A stretch of DNA of 64,000 bases, from NCBI RefSeq assembly GCF_018619435.1, contig NZ_JAHFZF010000004.1, positions 141,389 to 205,388 on the forward strand. The letters are read 5' to 3'. A program made the translations under genes and the position numbers. Position 1 is the stretch's first letter, and the number at the start of each line of letters is the position of its first letter. The DNA comes from Rhodoferax sp. U11-2br. Its GTDB lineage: Bacteria > Pseudomonadota > Gammaproteobacteria > Burkholderiales > Burkholderiaceae_C. Shown in pieces: positions 25,233 through 33,171 of the stretch. The notes under the pieces are model-generated. The model searched no databases. It was not told the DNA's origin and worked only from the letters and a program-made list of their open reading frames with translations.

Positions 25233-25790
25233 TCAGGCTGATTCCATCCCCACCGCACCCCACAACCTCGCCCCCGACACCTCCAGATGTGTCAAATACA
25301 CCCGCACTTCAAACTCGAGCTGGTGGTACCGCGGCTCCATGTAATTGCAGAGTTGGTAAAACGCCTTGTCGTGCTGGCGCTCCTTGAGGTGAGCCAGTTC
25401 GTGCACGCTGATCATTTTCAGGAACTCTTCGGGCGCTTGTTTGAACAGGCTGGCCACGCGGATTTCGCGTTTGGCTTTGAGTTTGTTGCCTTGCACCCGG
25501 CTGATGGTGGTGTGGGTGCCCAGCGCGTGTTGCACCACCTGTAACTTGGCGTCAAACGCCACTTTGGCCAGCGGCTCGGCGCCACGCAGGTGCTCGGATT
25601 TGAGCGCCTGCACATAGTCAAACAGTGCCTTGTCGGTGCGCACCGTGTGGCCTTGCGGGTATTTTTTGAGCAGCCAGTCGGCCACGCGGTCTTGTTGCAG
25701 CAGTTGCTCGACCTGCGCGAGCGTCTCCAGCGGGTAACCCTGCAGGTAGCGCAGGGGCCGTGCGCTACCTGGGTTCACTATCGTAGGCAT
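25233..25790 (-). CDS. YgjP-like zinc metallopeptidase domain protein
   Basis: This 185-residue protein carries the zinc-protease motif HELAHLKERQHDKAFY with HExxH near residue 130, typical of the YgjP/DUF45 group (M48-like). The preceding part (RVQGNKLKAKREIRVASLFKQAPEEFLKMIS) fits the same family. Biological role is not established; related proteins may act on the SprT-like model. The ATG at 25790 touches the edge of a dispersed repeat, so the only spacer to lysS is repeat sequence and no classical ribosome site exists. It could be translated weakly or coupled to lysS. Confidence 0.85.
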   Translation of the reverse strand: MPTIVNPGSARPLRYLQGYPLETLAQVEQLLQQDRVADWLLKKYPQGHTVRTDKALFDYVQALKSEHLRGAEPLAKVAFDAKLQVVQHALGTHTTISRVQGNKLKAKREIRVASLFKQAPEEFLKMISVHELAHLKERQHDKAFYQLCNYMEPRYHQLEFEVRVYLTHLEVSGARLWGAVGMESA

Positions 25791-25836
25791 AGCTATCAGC
25801 CCTTGATTTATAAGGGCTAGAAGCCAATTTTTCTTA
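25790..25836 (-). repeat. Dispersed palindromic repeat, intact copy filling a gene spacer
   Basis: ATAGCTATC, AGCCCTTGAT, ATAAGGGCTAGAAGCCAATTTTTC. The palindromic arms AGCCCTT/AAGGGCT are complete. It fills the whole gap between the lysS stop codon (25834-25836, which is part of it) and the metallopeptidase start codon (25788-25790). Confidence 0.9.
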
Positions 25837-27396
25837 AACTTCTCGGCGCAGGGCCGGGAACAGGATCACGTCGCGGATGCTGCTGCTGTCGGTCAGCAAC
25901 ATCATCAGCCGGTCTAAGCCCACACCGCAGCCGCCGGTGGGTGGCATGCCGTATTCCAGGGCGCGGATGAAGTCGTGGTCGTAATACATGGCTTCGTCGT
26001 CGCCACTGTCTTTGGCAGCCACCTGGGCCTGGAAGCGGGCGGCCTGTTCTTCGGCGTCGTTCAATTCGGAAAAGCCGTTGCCGAACTCGCGCCCGGTGAT
26101 GTAGAGCTCAAACCGCTCGGTTACTTCGGGGCGGCTGTCGTTGGCGCGGGCCAGCGGGCTGATTTCGGTCGGGTGCTCCATGATGAAGGTCGGCTGCCAG
26201 AGCTTTTCTTCCACGGTTTCCTCGAAATACAGCACCTGCAAGCTCGGCAGGCTGCGGGTCGAGATGTGGTGTTTGGCCTCGGTGATGCCGAGTTTGGGCA
26301 ACACCGAGCGCAGCCAGTGGGCGCTATCGACTTTCAGGCCCGAGCCGTCGGCGAGCATCTGCCCGGCTTCGGTGTATTTGCAGATGGCTTCATGAATGGT
26401 CAGGCGCTCAAACGGCTGTTCCAGGTCCACGGGTTTGCCGGCGTAGCTCAGTTGCAGCGTGCCCAGGGCGCGTTGGGCGGCGTCGCGGATCAGCGCTTCG
26501 GTGAAAGTCATCAGGTCCTGGTAGTCCCAGTACGCCGCGTAGAACTCCATCATGGTGAACTCGGGGTTGTGGCGCACGCTGATGCCTTCGTTGCGGAAGC
26601 TGCGGTTGATCTCGAACACGCGATCAAAACCACCCACGATCAGGCGCTTGAGGTAGAGCTCGGGCGCAATGCGCAAAAACATCTGCTGGTCCAGCGCGTT
26701 GTGGTGGGTGGTGAAGGGTTTGGCGTTGGCACCGCCGGGGATCGGGTGCAGCATCGGGGTTTCGACTTCCAGAAAGTCGTGTGCCACCATGAACTCACGG
26801 ATGCCGCTCACGGCCTTGCTGCGCGCCACAAAACGCTTGCGCGTGTCTTCGTCGGTCATCAGGTCGACATAACGCTGGCGGTACTTGACCTCTTGGTCGG
26901 CCATGCCGTGGAACTTGTCGGGCATCGGGCGCAGGCTTTTGGTCAGCAGGCGGATTTGAGTGGCATGGATCGACAACTCGCCGGTTTTGGTCTTGAACAC
27001 GAGGCCTTCAGCGGCCACGATGTCGCCCAGGTCCCAGTGTTTAAAGGCGGCGTAAATCTCTTCACCGACATCGTCACGCTTGATGTAGACCTGGATGCGC
27101 CCGGTGCTGTCTTGCAAGGTGGCAAAACTGGCCTTGCCCATGACCCGCTTGAGCATCATGCGGCCCGCGATCTTGGCGGTGGTGGCTTGCTCGACCAGCG
27201 CTTCAGGCGTTTGCTCGGCGTGTGTGGCAAACAGGTCGGCGGCGTGGTTGGCCGGTTTGAAATCGTTCGGGAAAGCCACGCCTTTGCCTTCAGCCTGCGC
27301 CTGGCGCAGTGCCTTGAGCTTGTCGCGCCGCTCGGCCATGAGCTGGTTCTCGTCCTGGGGGGCTGGGCTGGGGGCGGCGGTGATGGGTTCAGACAT
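25834..27396 (-). CDS. lysS: Lysyl-tRNA synthetase, class II
   Basis: LysS (520 residues) charges tRNA-Lys. The N-terminal OB-fold anticodon domain is seen in [21 protein letters not shown]; class II motif 2 is [20 protein letters not shown] and motif 3 is [14 protein letters not shown]. Length is normal. The ATG at 27396 ([11 protein letters not shown]) was chosen over a TTG three codons earlier. The TAA stop lies at the end of a dispersed repeat copy. The next upstream gene is divergent (YggT family). Confidence 0.97.
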   Translation of the reverse strand: MSEPITAAPSPAPQDENQLMAERRDKLKALRQAQAEGKGVAFPNDFKPANHAADLFATHAEQTPEALVEQATTAKIAGRMMLKRVMGKASFATLQDSTGRIQVYIKRDDVGEEIYAAFKHWDLGDIVAAEGLVFKTKTGELSIHATQIRLLTKSLRPMPDKFHGMADQEVKYRQRYVDLMTDEDTRKRFVARSKAVSGIREFMVAHDFLEVETPMLHPIPGGANAKPFTTHHNALDQQMFLRIAPELYLKRLIVGGFDRVFEINRSFRNEGISVRHNPEFTMMEFYAAYWDYQDLMTFTEALIRDAAQRALGTLQLSYAGKPVDLEQPFERLTIHEAICKYTEAGQMLADGSGLKVDSAHWLRSVLPKLGITEAKHHISTRSLPSLQVLYFEETVEEKLWQPTFIMEHPTEISPLARANDSRPEVTERFELYITGREFGNGFSELNDAEEQAARFQAQVAAKDSGDDEAMYYDHDFIRALEYGMPPTGGCGVGLDRLMMLLTDSSSIRDVILFPALRREV

Positions 27397-27533
27397 GTGC
27401 GTCAATCAAGAGTGGGTGGCGGCCAGGTGGGCAAAAGCCCGCACGCGGGTTGGAGACAAGGCAAAGCTGCGTATTTTAAAGTGCCGCGCTGTCGCTATGA
27501 TGCAGCGCACCTGACTTGCTTTGTTTTGACACC

Positions 27534-28100
27534 ATGCTGTACCAAATTTTTACCCTGCTGCTTGAGGTTGTTGTTGGTTTGCTCAGCGGCGCCTGCCTGC
27601 TGCGTCTGTACATGCAGTACCTGCGGATTCCGATGTCGACGCGCTCGGGCAACCCGCTCGGACGTTTTGTGTTTGCACTGACCGACTGGATCGTGCTGCC
27701 GCTGCGCAAGGTGATTCCGTCGGTGGGTGCACTCGACACCGCCAGCCTGGTGGCGGCTTTCCTGCTGCAGTTGGCTGAATTTGGCCTGTTGTGGCTGCTG
27801 GCGGGTGCGGCCGGTGGTTTGTTTGCGGTGCCGATCCTGGCGCTGTTTGGTTTGCTGCGGATGACGGTGTCGGCGATGACCGGCGCGGTGATTGTGTATG
27901 CGGTCTTGTCCTGGGTGCAGACCAATTCAGTGATCGCCGATGTGCTGGAGCGCTTGGTGAGCCCCTTGCTGGTGCCAATCCGGCGCGTTTTGCCGCTGAT
28001 TGGTGGGGTGGATTTGTCGCCGCTGGCGCTGCTGGTGATTTTGCAGATTTTGGCCATTGTGCTGGGTAACCTGCAGGCAGCGGCTTTACTGGCGTTTTGA
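27534..28100 (+). CDS. YggT family membrane protein
   Basis: This 188-residue inner-membrane protein has two YggT repeats, each with two hydrophobic segments; the first starts MLYQIFTLLLEVVVGLLSG and contains LRLYMQYLRIPMS, and the second contains LERLVSPLLVPIRRVLPLIGGVDLSPL, the signature of the family. YggT proteins are implicated in osmotic tolerance and in supporting other membrane complexes; the role is not settled. The ATG at 27534 was chosen because it opens the first repeat. Its 3' end overlaps the convergent TfoX-domain gene by 15 bases. Confidence 0.88.
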   Translation: MLYQIFTLLLEVVVGLLSGACLLRLYMQYLRIPMSTRSGNPLGRFVFALTDWIVLPLRKVIPSVGALDTASLVAAFLLQLAEFGLLWLLAGAAGGLFAVPILALFGLLRMTVSAMTGAVIVYAVLSWVQTNSVIADVLERLVSPLLVPIRRVLPLIGGVDLSPLALLVILQILAIVLGNLQAAALLAF

Positions 28101-28442
28101 CGGGGCGCTGCCCTTGGCTTTTTTTGCAGCTTGGGGTTTGGGGGCCGGTGTCTCCAACTCGGTCAGCCGGATCAGCTGGGTGATCCAGGGGCGGTCGTCC
28201 AACGCATCCTCAATGAGAAACCAGGGTTTGGCACCGGGAAAGGGGTGAGCCTCCACCGGGTTGCCAATCCACACCCACCCGGCCTCGGTGGGTTTGACAA
28301 ACAGCTGGTTGTCACACACCAGCGCCACCACCTTGCCACAGCAGTAGATGGCGTATTCACCAAACATCTTGCGAGAGGACACCGGCCCGGCGCCGCTGAC
28401 CTGGTCACAGACGTAGTCCGCGAAGGATGCGTCTGAGGCCAT
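28086..28442 (-). CDS. TfoX N-terminal domain protein
   Basis: The 118-residue protein matches the TfoX/Sxy N-terminal domain alone: DYVCDQVSGAGPVSSRKMFGEYAIYCCGKVVALVCDNQLFVKPTEAG is the family core. The tail is Lys/Ala/Pro-rich (PKPQAAKKAKGSAPSKRQ). Full-length TfoX regulates competence genes with CRP; single-domain proteins have no proven role. It is convergent with the yggT gene, overlapping by 15 bases, and lies just upstream of accD on the same strand. Confidence 0.85.
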   Translation of the reverse strand: MASDASFADYVCDQVSGAGPVSSRKMFGEYAIYCCGKVVALVCDNQLFVKPTEAGWVWIGNPVEAHPFPGAKPWFLIEDALDDRPWITQLIRLTELETPAPKPQAAKKAKGSAPSKRQ

Positions 28443-28468
28443 GTTTGCCGGGGTGAAAGAGGGCTGGT

Positions 28469-29341
28469 TTAACCGACCGCGTCGGCGCTTTGGCGGGTCA
28501 GCATGGCCAGCGTGTTGGCAATGGTGGCGCGCAGCTCGCGGCGGTCACAGATCAGGTCCACCGCGCCCTTGGTTTGCAGGAACTCGGCGCGCTGGAAACC
28601 TTCGGGCAGCTTCACGCGCACCGTCGACTCGATCACGCGCGGACCGGCAAAACCGATCAGCGCCTTGGGTTCGGCCATCACCACGTCGCCAAGGAAGGCA
28701 AACCCGGCGCTCACCCCACCCATGGTCGGGTCGGTCAACACACTGATGTAGGGTAGGCCTTTTTTGGCCAGATGGGTCAGCGACGCGTTGGTCTTGGCCA
28801 TCTGCATCAGCGAAAGCAAACCCTCTTGCATGCGCGCACCACCAGTGGCGGTGAAACACACAAACGGCACCTTCTGGTCGATGGCGGCTTGCACACCGCG
28901 GGCAAAACGCTCACCCACCACGCTGCCCATGCTGCCGCCCATGAATTCAAATTCAAAACACGCTGCCACCAGGCCAATGCCCAGAACGCTGCCACCCATG
29001 ACCACCAGCGCATCGGTTTCGCCGGTGTTTTCCAGCGCTTCTTTCAGGCGCTCGGGGTATTTGCGGCTGTCCTTGAACTTGAGGGCGTCCACGGGCAAGA
29101 CTTCCTGGCCAATCTCGTAACGGCCTTCGTTGTCCAGGAAGAAGTTGAGCCGGGCGCGTGCGCCAATGCGGTGGTGGTGGCTGCAGGTCGGGCAGACGTT
29201 CTGGTTTTGCTCCAGATCGGTCTTGTAGAGCACGGTTTCACAGGCCGGGCATTTGATCCACAGGCCCTCGGGCACGGCACGCCGGTCTTTGGGATCGGTT
29301 TGCTGGATTTTGGGGGGAAGCAGTTTTTCAAGCCAACTCAT
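28469..29341 (-). CDS. accD: Acetyl-CoA carboxylase carboxyltransferase subunit beta
   Basis: AccD (290 residues) forms, with AccA, the carboxyltransferase that makes malonyl-CoA for fatty acid synthesis. The N-terminal zinc ribbon shows [10 protein letters not shown] and [11 protein letters not shown] (two CxxC pairs). The crotonase-fold core has [21 protein letters not shown] and [16 protein letters not shown], the oxyanion and acyl-CoA binding regions. The ATG at 29341 ([12 protein letters not shown]) is the standard start. It lies 75 bases downstream of trpA, the usual trpBA-accD order. Confidence 0.97.
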   Translation of the reverse strand: MSWLEKLLPPKIQQTDPKDRRAVPEGLWIKCPACETVLYKTDLEQNQNVCPTCSHHHRIGARARLNFFLDNEGRYEIGQEVLPVDALKFKDSRKYPERLKEALENTGETDALVVMGGSVLGIGLVAACFEFEFMGGSMGSVVGERFARGVQAAIDQKVPFVCFTATGGARMQEGLLSLMQMAKTNASLTHLAKKGLPYISVLTDPTMGGVSAGFAFLGDVVMAEPKALIGFAGPRVIESTVRVKLPEGFQRAEFLQTKGAVDLICDRRELRATIANTLAMLTRQSADAVG

Positions 29342-29416
29342 GCTTTTTTCCTTCTGGATCAGGGACCCGGCGCGCCGCAGGGCGCTCACCGGTCCGGTAA
29401 AAGTGTCAAGGGCGGA

Positions 29417-30238
29417 TTATGAATCCAACGCGTTGCGAACACCACGCAGGAAGTTTTGCGCGGTGCTGGCCACCTGATCACGCGGCTGATTGTCGATCAG
29501 TTGGATGATCTTGCTGCCAATCACCACCGCGTCGGCCACCTTGCCGATCGCTTGCGCGGTGGCCGCATCGCGGATGCCAAAACCCACACCGACGGGCACG
29601 TTCACAAACTGGCGGATACGCGGCAACATGGCTTCAACCGCATCGGTATCGAGCGTGCCCGAGCCGGTCACGCCTTTGAGCGACACGTAGTAGACATAAC
29701 CGCTGGCGATGCGCGCCACCTGGGCCATGCGTTCATCTGTGCTGGTGGGCGCCAGCAGGAAGATCAGGTCCATCTCGTGCGCTTTGAGTTCGGCCGCGAA
29801 TTCTTCACACTCTTCAGGCGGGTAGTCGACGATCAGCATACCGTCCACCCCGGCGGCAGATGCGTCCTGCACAAAAGCGCTGTAGTTGGCGCCGCTGGCG
29901 TGTTTTTGGTTGTAACGCTCCACCGGGTTGGCGTAACCCATCAACACCACTGGCGTGGTCTGATTTTGAGAGCGGAAGACCCGCACCATGTCGAGCACCT
30001 GGGCCAGGCCAATGCCAAAAGCCAGGGCTTTGTCACCGGCCTTCTGGATCACTGGGCCGTCGGCGCTGGGGTCGGAAAACGGCACACCGAGTTCAATCAC
30101 GTCAGCACCGCCTGCGACCATGGCATGCATGAGTTCGGGGGTGACATCGGCATAGGGGAAACCGGCGGTGACAAACGGAATCAGCGCCTTGCGGCCTTGT
30201 GCTTGGAGTTGGCTGAAGGTGGCGGCGATGCGGCTCAT
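29417..30238 (-). CDS. trpA: Tryptophan synthase alpha chain
   Basis: TrpA (273 residues) cleaves indole-3-glycerol phosphate to indole. The TIM barrel has the signature [19 protein letters not shown] with the catalytic Asp, [14 protein letters not shown] with the second catalytic acid, and the phosphate-binding VGVGFGIRD and VVIGSKII. Its ATG overlaps the trpB stop by four bases, so the two subunits are translationally coupled. Confidence 0.97.
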   Translation of the reverse strand: MSRIAATFSQLQAQGRKALIPFVTAGFPYADVTPELMHAMVAGGADVIELGVPFSDPSADGPVIQKAGDKALAFGIGLAQVLDMVRVFRSQNQTTPVVLMGYANPVERYNQKHASGANYSAFVQDASAAGVDGMLIVDYPPEECEEFAAELKAHEMDLIFLLAPTSTDERMAQVARIASGYVYYVSLKGVTGSGTLDTDAVEAMLPRIRQFVNVPVGVGFGIRDAATAQAIGKVADAVVIGSKIIQLIDNQPRDQVASTAQNFLRGVRNALDS

Positions 30239-31560
30239 TGCGAAACTCCTGAATCTGTAGCTGTCTGTCCTTTACCAACAAGGGCTACCGGCACATTGGA
30301 CGTATTGCCCTTGACCGATTGACCTTGGCAGCTGGGGCGGCAGAAGAAGTCGGCGCCCGACAGGTCGGCCACGGTGCCGATGTCCTTGTCACCACGGCCA
30401 GAGAGGTTGACCAGAATCGATTGGTCCGCTCGCATGGTTTTGGCCAGTTTCATCGCGTAAGCCACCGCGTGGCTGGATTCGAGCGCGGGGATGATGCCCT
30501 CGGTGCGGCACAGGTAGTGGAAGGCGTCCAGCGCCTCGGTGTCGGTGATGCCGACATATTTGGCGCGACCGATGTCGTTCAAGAACGCGTGTTCGGGGCC
30601 GACGCCAGGGTAGTCCAGCCCGGCGCTGATGCTGTGGGTCTCGGTCACCTGGCCGTTATCGTCCTGCAGCACATAGGTGCGGTTGCCGTGCAACACACCT
30701 GGGCTGCCGCGCTGAATGGATGCAGAGTGTTTGCCACTGTCCATGCCCGCACCAGCCGCTTCTACACCGATCAGGCGGGTGCCTTCAAACTCGATGTAGG
30801 GGTAGAAGATGCCCATGGCATTCGACCCACCGCCAACGCAGGCCACCACCACATCGGGCTGGGCGCTGCTGCAACCAGCGGCTTGCAACATCTCGGGCAT
30901 CTGCACCAGGCATTCCTGGCCAATCACACTCTGGAAATCGCGCACCATCATCGGATACGGGTGTGGCCCGGCCACGGTGCCGATGATGTAGAAGGTGTTG
31001 TCCACATTGGCGACCCAGTCGCGCATGGCTTCATTCAAGGCGTCTTTGAGCGTTTTGCTACCCGACTCGACCGGCACCACAGTGGCACCGAGCAGCTTCA
31101 TGCGGTAGACATTGGGGCTTTGGCGTTTGACGTCTTCGCTGCCCATGTAAACCACACATTCCAGTCCGTAACGCGCGCAGATGGTGGCGGTGGCCACGCC
31201 ATGTTGGCCAGCACCGGTCTCAGCAATCACGCGCGGTTTGCCCATGCGTTTGGCCAGCATCGCCTGGCCGATGGTGTTGTTGATCTTGTGCGCGCCGGTG
31301 TGGTTGAGGTCTTCGCGCTTGAGGAAGATCTGGGCGCCACCGACCTCACGGCTCATGCGCGCGGCGTGGTAGATGGGGGAAGGGCGTCCCACAAAGTGCG
31401 CCAACTCGGACTCAAATTCAGCGATAAAGGCCGGGTCGAACTGGTACTTCGCGTAGGCGTCTTTGAGCTCGTTGACCGCGTGGGTCAGGGTCTCGGAGAT
31501 GAAGCTGCCGCCATAAATGCCAAAGTGGCCCCGGGCGTCGGGTTGTTGGTAGTCAGACAT
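30235..31560 (-). CDS. trpB: Tryptophan synthase beta chain with repeat-encoded C-terminal tail
   Basis: TrpB (441 residues) condenses indole and serine. The PLP lysine is in [17 protein letters not shown], the phosphate-binding loop is [12 protein letters not shown], and the Glu is in [19 protein letters not shown]. The conserved protein ends around [12 protein letters not shown]; beyond it there is a tail of about 45 residues. Its last part, [13 protein letters not shown], is encoded by a copy of the dispersed repeat (30255-30290), so the repeat seems to have lengthened the protein. The stop overlaps trpA. A repeat copy also fills the gap to the upstream trpF. Confidence 0.97.
   Translation of the reverse strand: MSDYQQPDARGHFGIYGGSFISETLTHAVNELKDAYAKYQFDPAFIAEFESELAHFVGRPSPIYHAARMSREVGGAQIFLKREDLNHTGAHKINNTIGQAMLAKRMGKPRVIAETGAGQHGVATATICARYGLECVVYMGSEDVKRQSPNVYRMKLLGATVVPVESGSKTLKDALNEAMRDWVANVDNTFYIIGTVAGPHPYPMMVRDFQSVIGQECLVQMPEMLQAAGCSSAQPDVVVACVGGGSNAMGIFYPYIEFEGTRLIGVEAAGAGMDSGKHSASIQRGSPGVLHGNRTYVLQDDNGQVTETHSISAGLDYPGVGPEHAFLNDIGRAKYVGITDTEALDAFHYLCRTEGIIPALESSHAVAYAMKLAKTMRADQSILVNLSGRGDKDIGTVADLSGADFFCRPSCQGQSVKGNTSNVPVALVGKGQTATDSGVSQ
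30255..30290 (-). repeat. Dispersed palindromic repeat, translated as the TrpB C-terminal tail
   Basis: On the minus strand: GTAGCCCTTGTT, GGTAAAGGACAGACAGCTACAG. The right arm is partly eroded. It is read in frame as [10 protein letters not shown], close to the [10 protein letters not shown] made by the copy inside the CoA-ester lyase gene (49710-49755). Confidence 0.8.
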
Positions 31561-31572
31561 GATGATGGTATA

Positions 31573-31622
31573 GATTTGATAGCCATCAGCCCTTGATCTA
31601 TAAGGGCTGGAGGCTTATTTGT
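31573..31622 (-). repeat. Dispersed palindromic repeat between trpF and trpB
   Basis: ATTTGATAGCCATC, AGCCCTTGAT, ATAAGGGCTGGAGGCTTATTTG on the plus strand. The palindromic core is intact. The TAA stop of trpF (31617-31615) is formed within its end, so the trpF reading frame is closed by the repeat. Confidence 0.9.
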
Positions 31623-32337
31623 TACACAGAAACTGGTCAGCTTGGCGAACCGCAGTCACAAACTCGGACATGCGCTCTGCATCCTTGATGCCTTTGTGCC
31701 CGGGCACCTCAATGCCCGAGCTGACATCCACCGCCAGCGATTTACAACGCGGGCGCAGTTCTCTGATGCCATCGATCACGTTGGCAGCGGTCAGCCCACC
31801 ACTCAAGACGAGGTGAGCGTCGACGTTTGGAGGAAGCAGTGACCAAGTGAATGTTTGCCCGCCACCGCCGAACCCGTCAATGTGCGCGTCCAGCAAAATG
31901 GCTTGAGCCTGTGAATAATCTTGGGCGAATTTTAGAAGATCAAAGCCACGCCCGGCTTCACCCAGCGGAATACGGGCTGCACGCAGGTAGGGACGTTGCT
32001 CGGGGCCACAGGCATCTTGGCAGACCTGCGGCGACTCATCGCCATGAAACTGGGCGATAGCCCCCGCCACTGCTGAACAAGCTGCTCTGATTTTTGAGGT
32101 ATCTTCGTTGACAAACAGCAGCACCGGCGTGACAAAAGGCGGCAGGCGACGCGCCAGCTCGGCAGCACGCTCCAGCGGCACATAACGCGGGCTTTTGGCA
32201 TACAGCACAAAACCGACCGCGTCCGCACCCGCTGCCACGGCCGCGTCCACATCCCGCTCCCGCGTGAAACCACACATCTTGATGCGGGTGCGGCTGGCGG
32301 GGGAGACAAGCTGAGCTGAAGGTGACGTGGTGATCAT
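31615..32337 (-). CDS. trpF: Phosphoribosylanthranilate isomerase
   Basis: TrpF (240 residues) isomerises phosphoribosylanthranilate in tryptophan synthesis. The barrel opens with TRIKMCGFTRERDVDAAVAAGADAVGFV, which carries the catalytic Cys, and closes with LVLSGGLTAANV and AVDVSSGIEVPGHKG (catalytic Asp and phosphate loop). The ATG at 32337 overlaps the truA stop by one base; about 15 extra N-terminal residues precede the usual start. The final residues and the stop codon are set by the dispersed repeat that follows. Confidence 0.96.
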   Translation of the reverse strand: MITTSPSAQLVSPASRTRIKMCGFTRERDVDAAVAAGADAVGFVLYAKSPRYVPLERAAELARRLPPFVTPVLLFVNEDTSKIRAACSAVAGAIAQFHGDESPQVCQDACGPEQRPYLRAARIPLGEAGRGFDLLKFAQDYSQAQAILLDAHIDGFGGGGQTFTWSLLPPNVDAHLVLSGGLTAANVIDGIRELRPRCKSLAVDVSSGIEVPGHKGIKDAERMSEFVTAVRQADQFLCNK

Positions 32338-33128
32338 CAAAGTGCTCCTGGCAGGCCGTCTAACAGGGTGGGGTGTTCTGGCAGACCCCAGCGCGCCTCG
32401 TAACGCGGGCCCACAAAATACAGGCCATAGGGGGAAAACGTGGGGGCGGCGGCGTCGCGGTCCCGCGCGGCCAGCACCTCCAAGATCCAGTCGGGCTCCT
32501 TGCGACCATCGCCGATCAAAATCAAACAGCCCATCAGGTTGCGGATCATGTGGTGCAAAAAGGCATTGGCCTCAAACTCAAAACGCCAATAGGCACCACG
32601 GCGGCTGATGTCTATACGCATCAGGGTTTTGACCGGTGACAAGGCCTGGCAGGCGCTGGCGCGAAACGAGCTGAAGTCGTGTTCACCCAACAGGTGTTGC
32701 GCGGCTTGCTGCATACGCTCCAGGTTCAAAGGGCGGTAAACCCAGCCGACGCGGCCCTGGTCGATGCTGGGGCGCACCGGTGAGTCCAGCACCACATAGG
32801 CGTAACGCCGTGAACTCGCGCTGGCGCGGCAATGGAATTCTGGCGGAACCTCTTTGGCCCATTGCACCGCGATGTCGTGCGGCAACAAGGCATTGGGGCC
32901 GCGCACCCAGTTGGCTTCGGGCCGTTGTGCCGGTGTGTCGAAATGGATCACCTGCATCAGGCCATGGACACCGGCATCGGTGCGGCCCGCGCACAGGGTT
33001 GACACCCGCTGGCCGGTGAATTCGCTCAAAGCCTTTTCGAGCTTGTCCTGTACCGTCTGGCCGGAAGACTGGCTTTGCCAGCCCTGGTAGGCCAGCCCGT
33101 TATAGCTGATGCCCAGCGCCAGCCGCAT
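32337..33128 (-). CDS. truA: tRNA pseudouridine(38-40) synthase
   Basis: TruA (263 residues) makes pseudouridine at positions 38-40 of tRNAs. The catalytic Asp lies in CAGRTDAGVHGLMQVIHFDT; other family blocks are RLALGISYNGLAYQGWQSQ at the start and FEANAFLHHMIRNLMGCLI. The ATG at 33128 gives the normal length; the frame stays open upstream but lacks family similarity. It sits between fimV and trpF, the usual beta-proteobacterial arrangement, and is translationally coupled to trpF. Confidence 0.96.
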   Translation of the reverse strand: MRLALGISYNGLAYQGWQSQSSGQTVQDKLEKALSEFTGQRVSTLCAGRTDAGVHGLMQVIHFDTPAQRPEANWVRGPNALLPHDIAVQWAKEVPPEFHCRASASSRRYAYVVLDSPVRPSIDQGRVGWVYRPLNLERMQQAAQHLLGEHDFSSFRASACQALSPVKTLMRIDISRRGAYWRFEFEANAFLHHMIRNLMGCLILIGDGRKEPDWILEVLAARDRDAAAPTFSPYGLYFVGPRYEARWGLPEHPTLLDGLPGAL

Positions 33129-33171
33129 CAGATCACCCCCTTGATATTCTGGGCCGGAAAACCGACCGAAC

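Noticed and set aside
25975..27681. A 568-codon plus-strand frame opposite lysS
   Set aside because: Shadow of lysS, which has all class II synthetase motifs on the minus strand.
30319..31596. A 425-codon plus-strand frame opposite trpB
   Set aside because: Shadow of trpB; contains no recognised motif.
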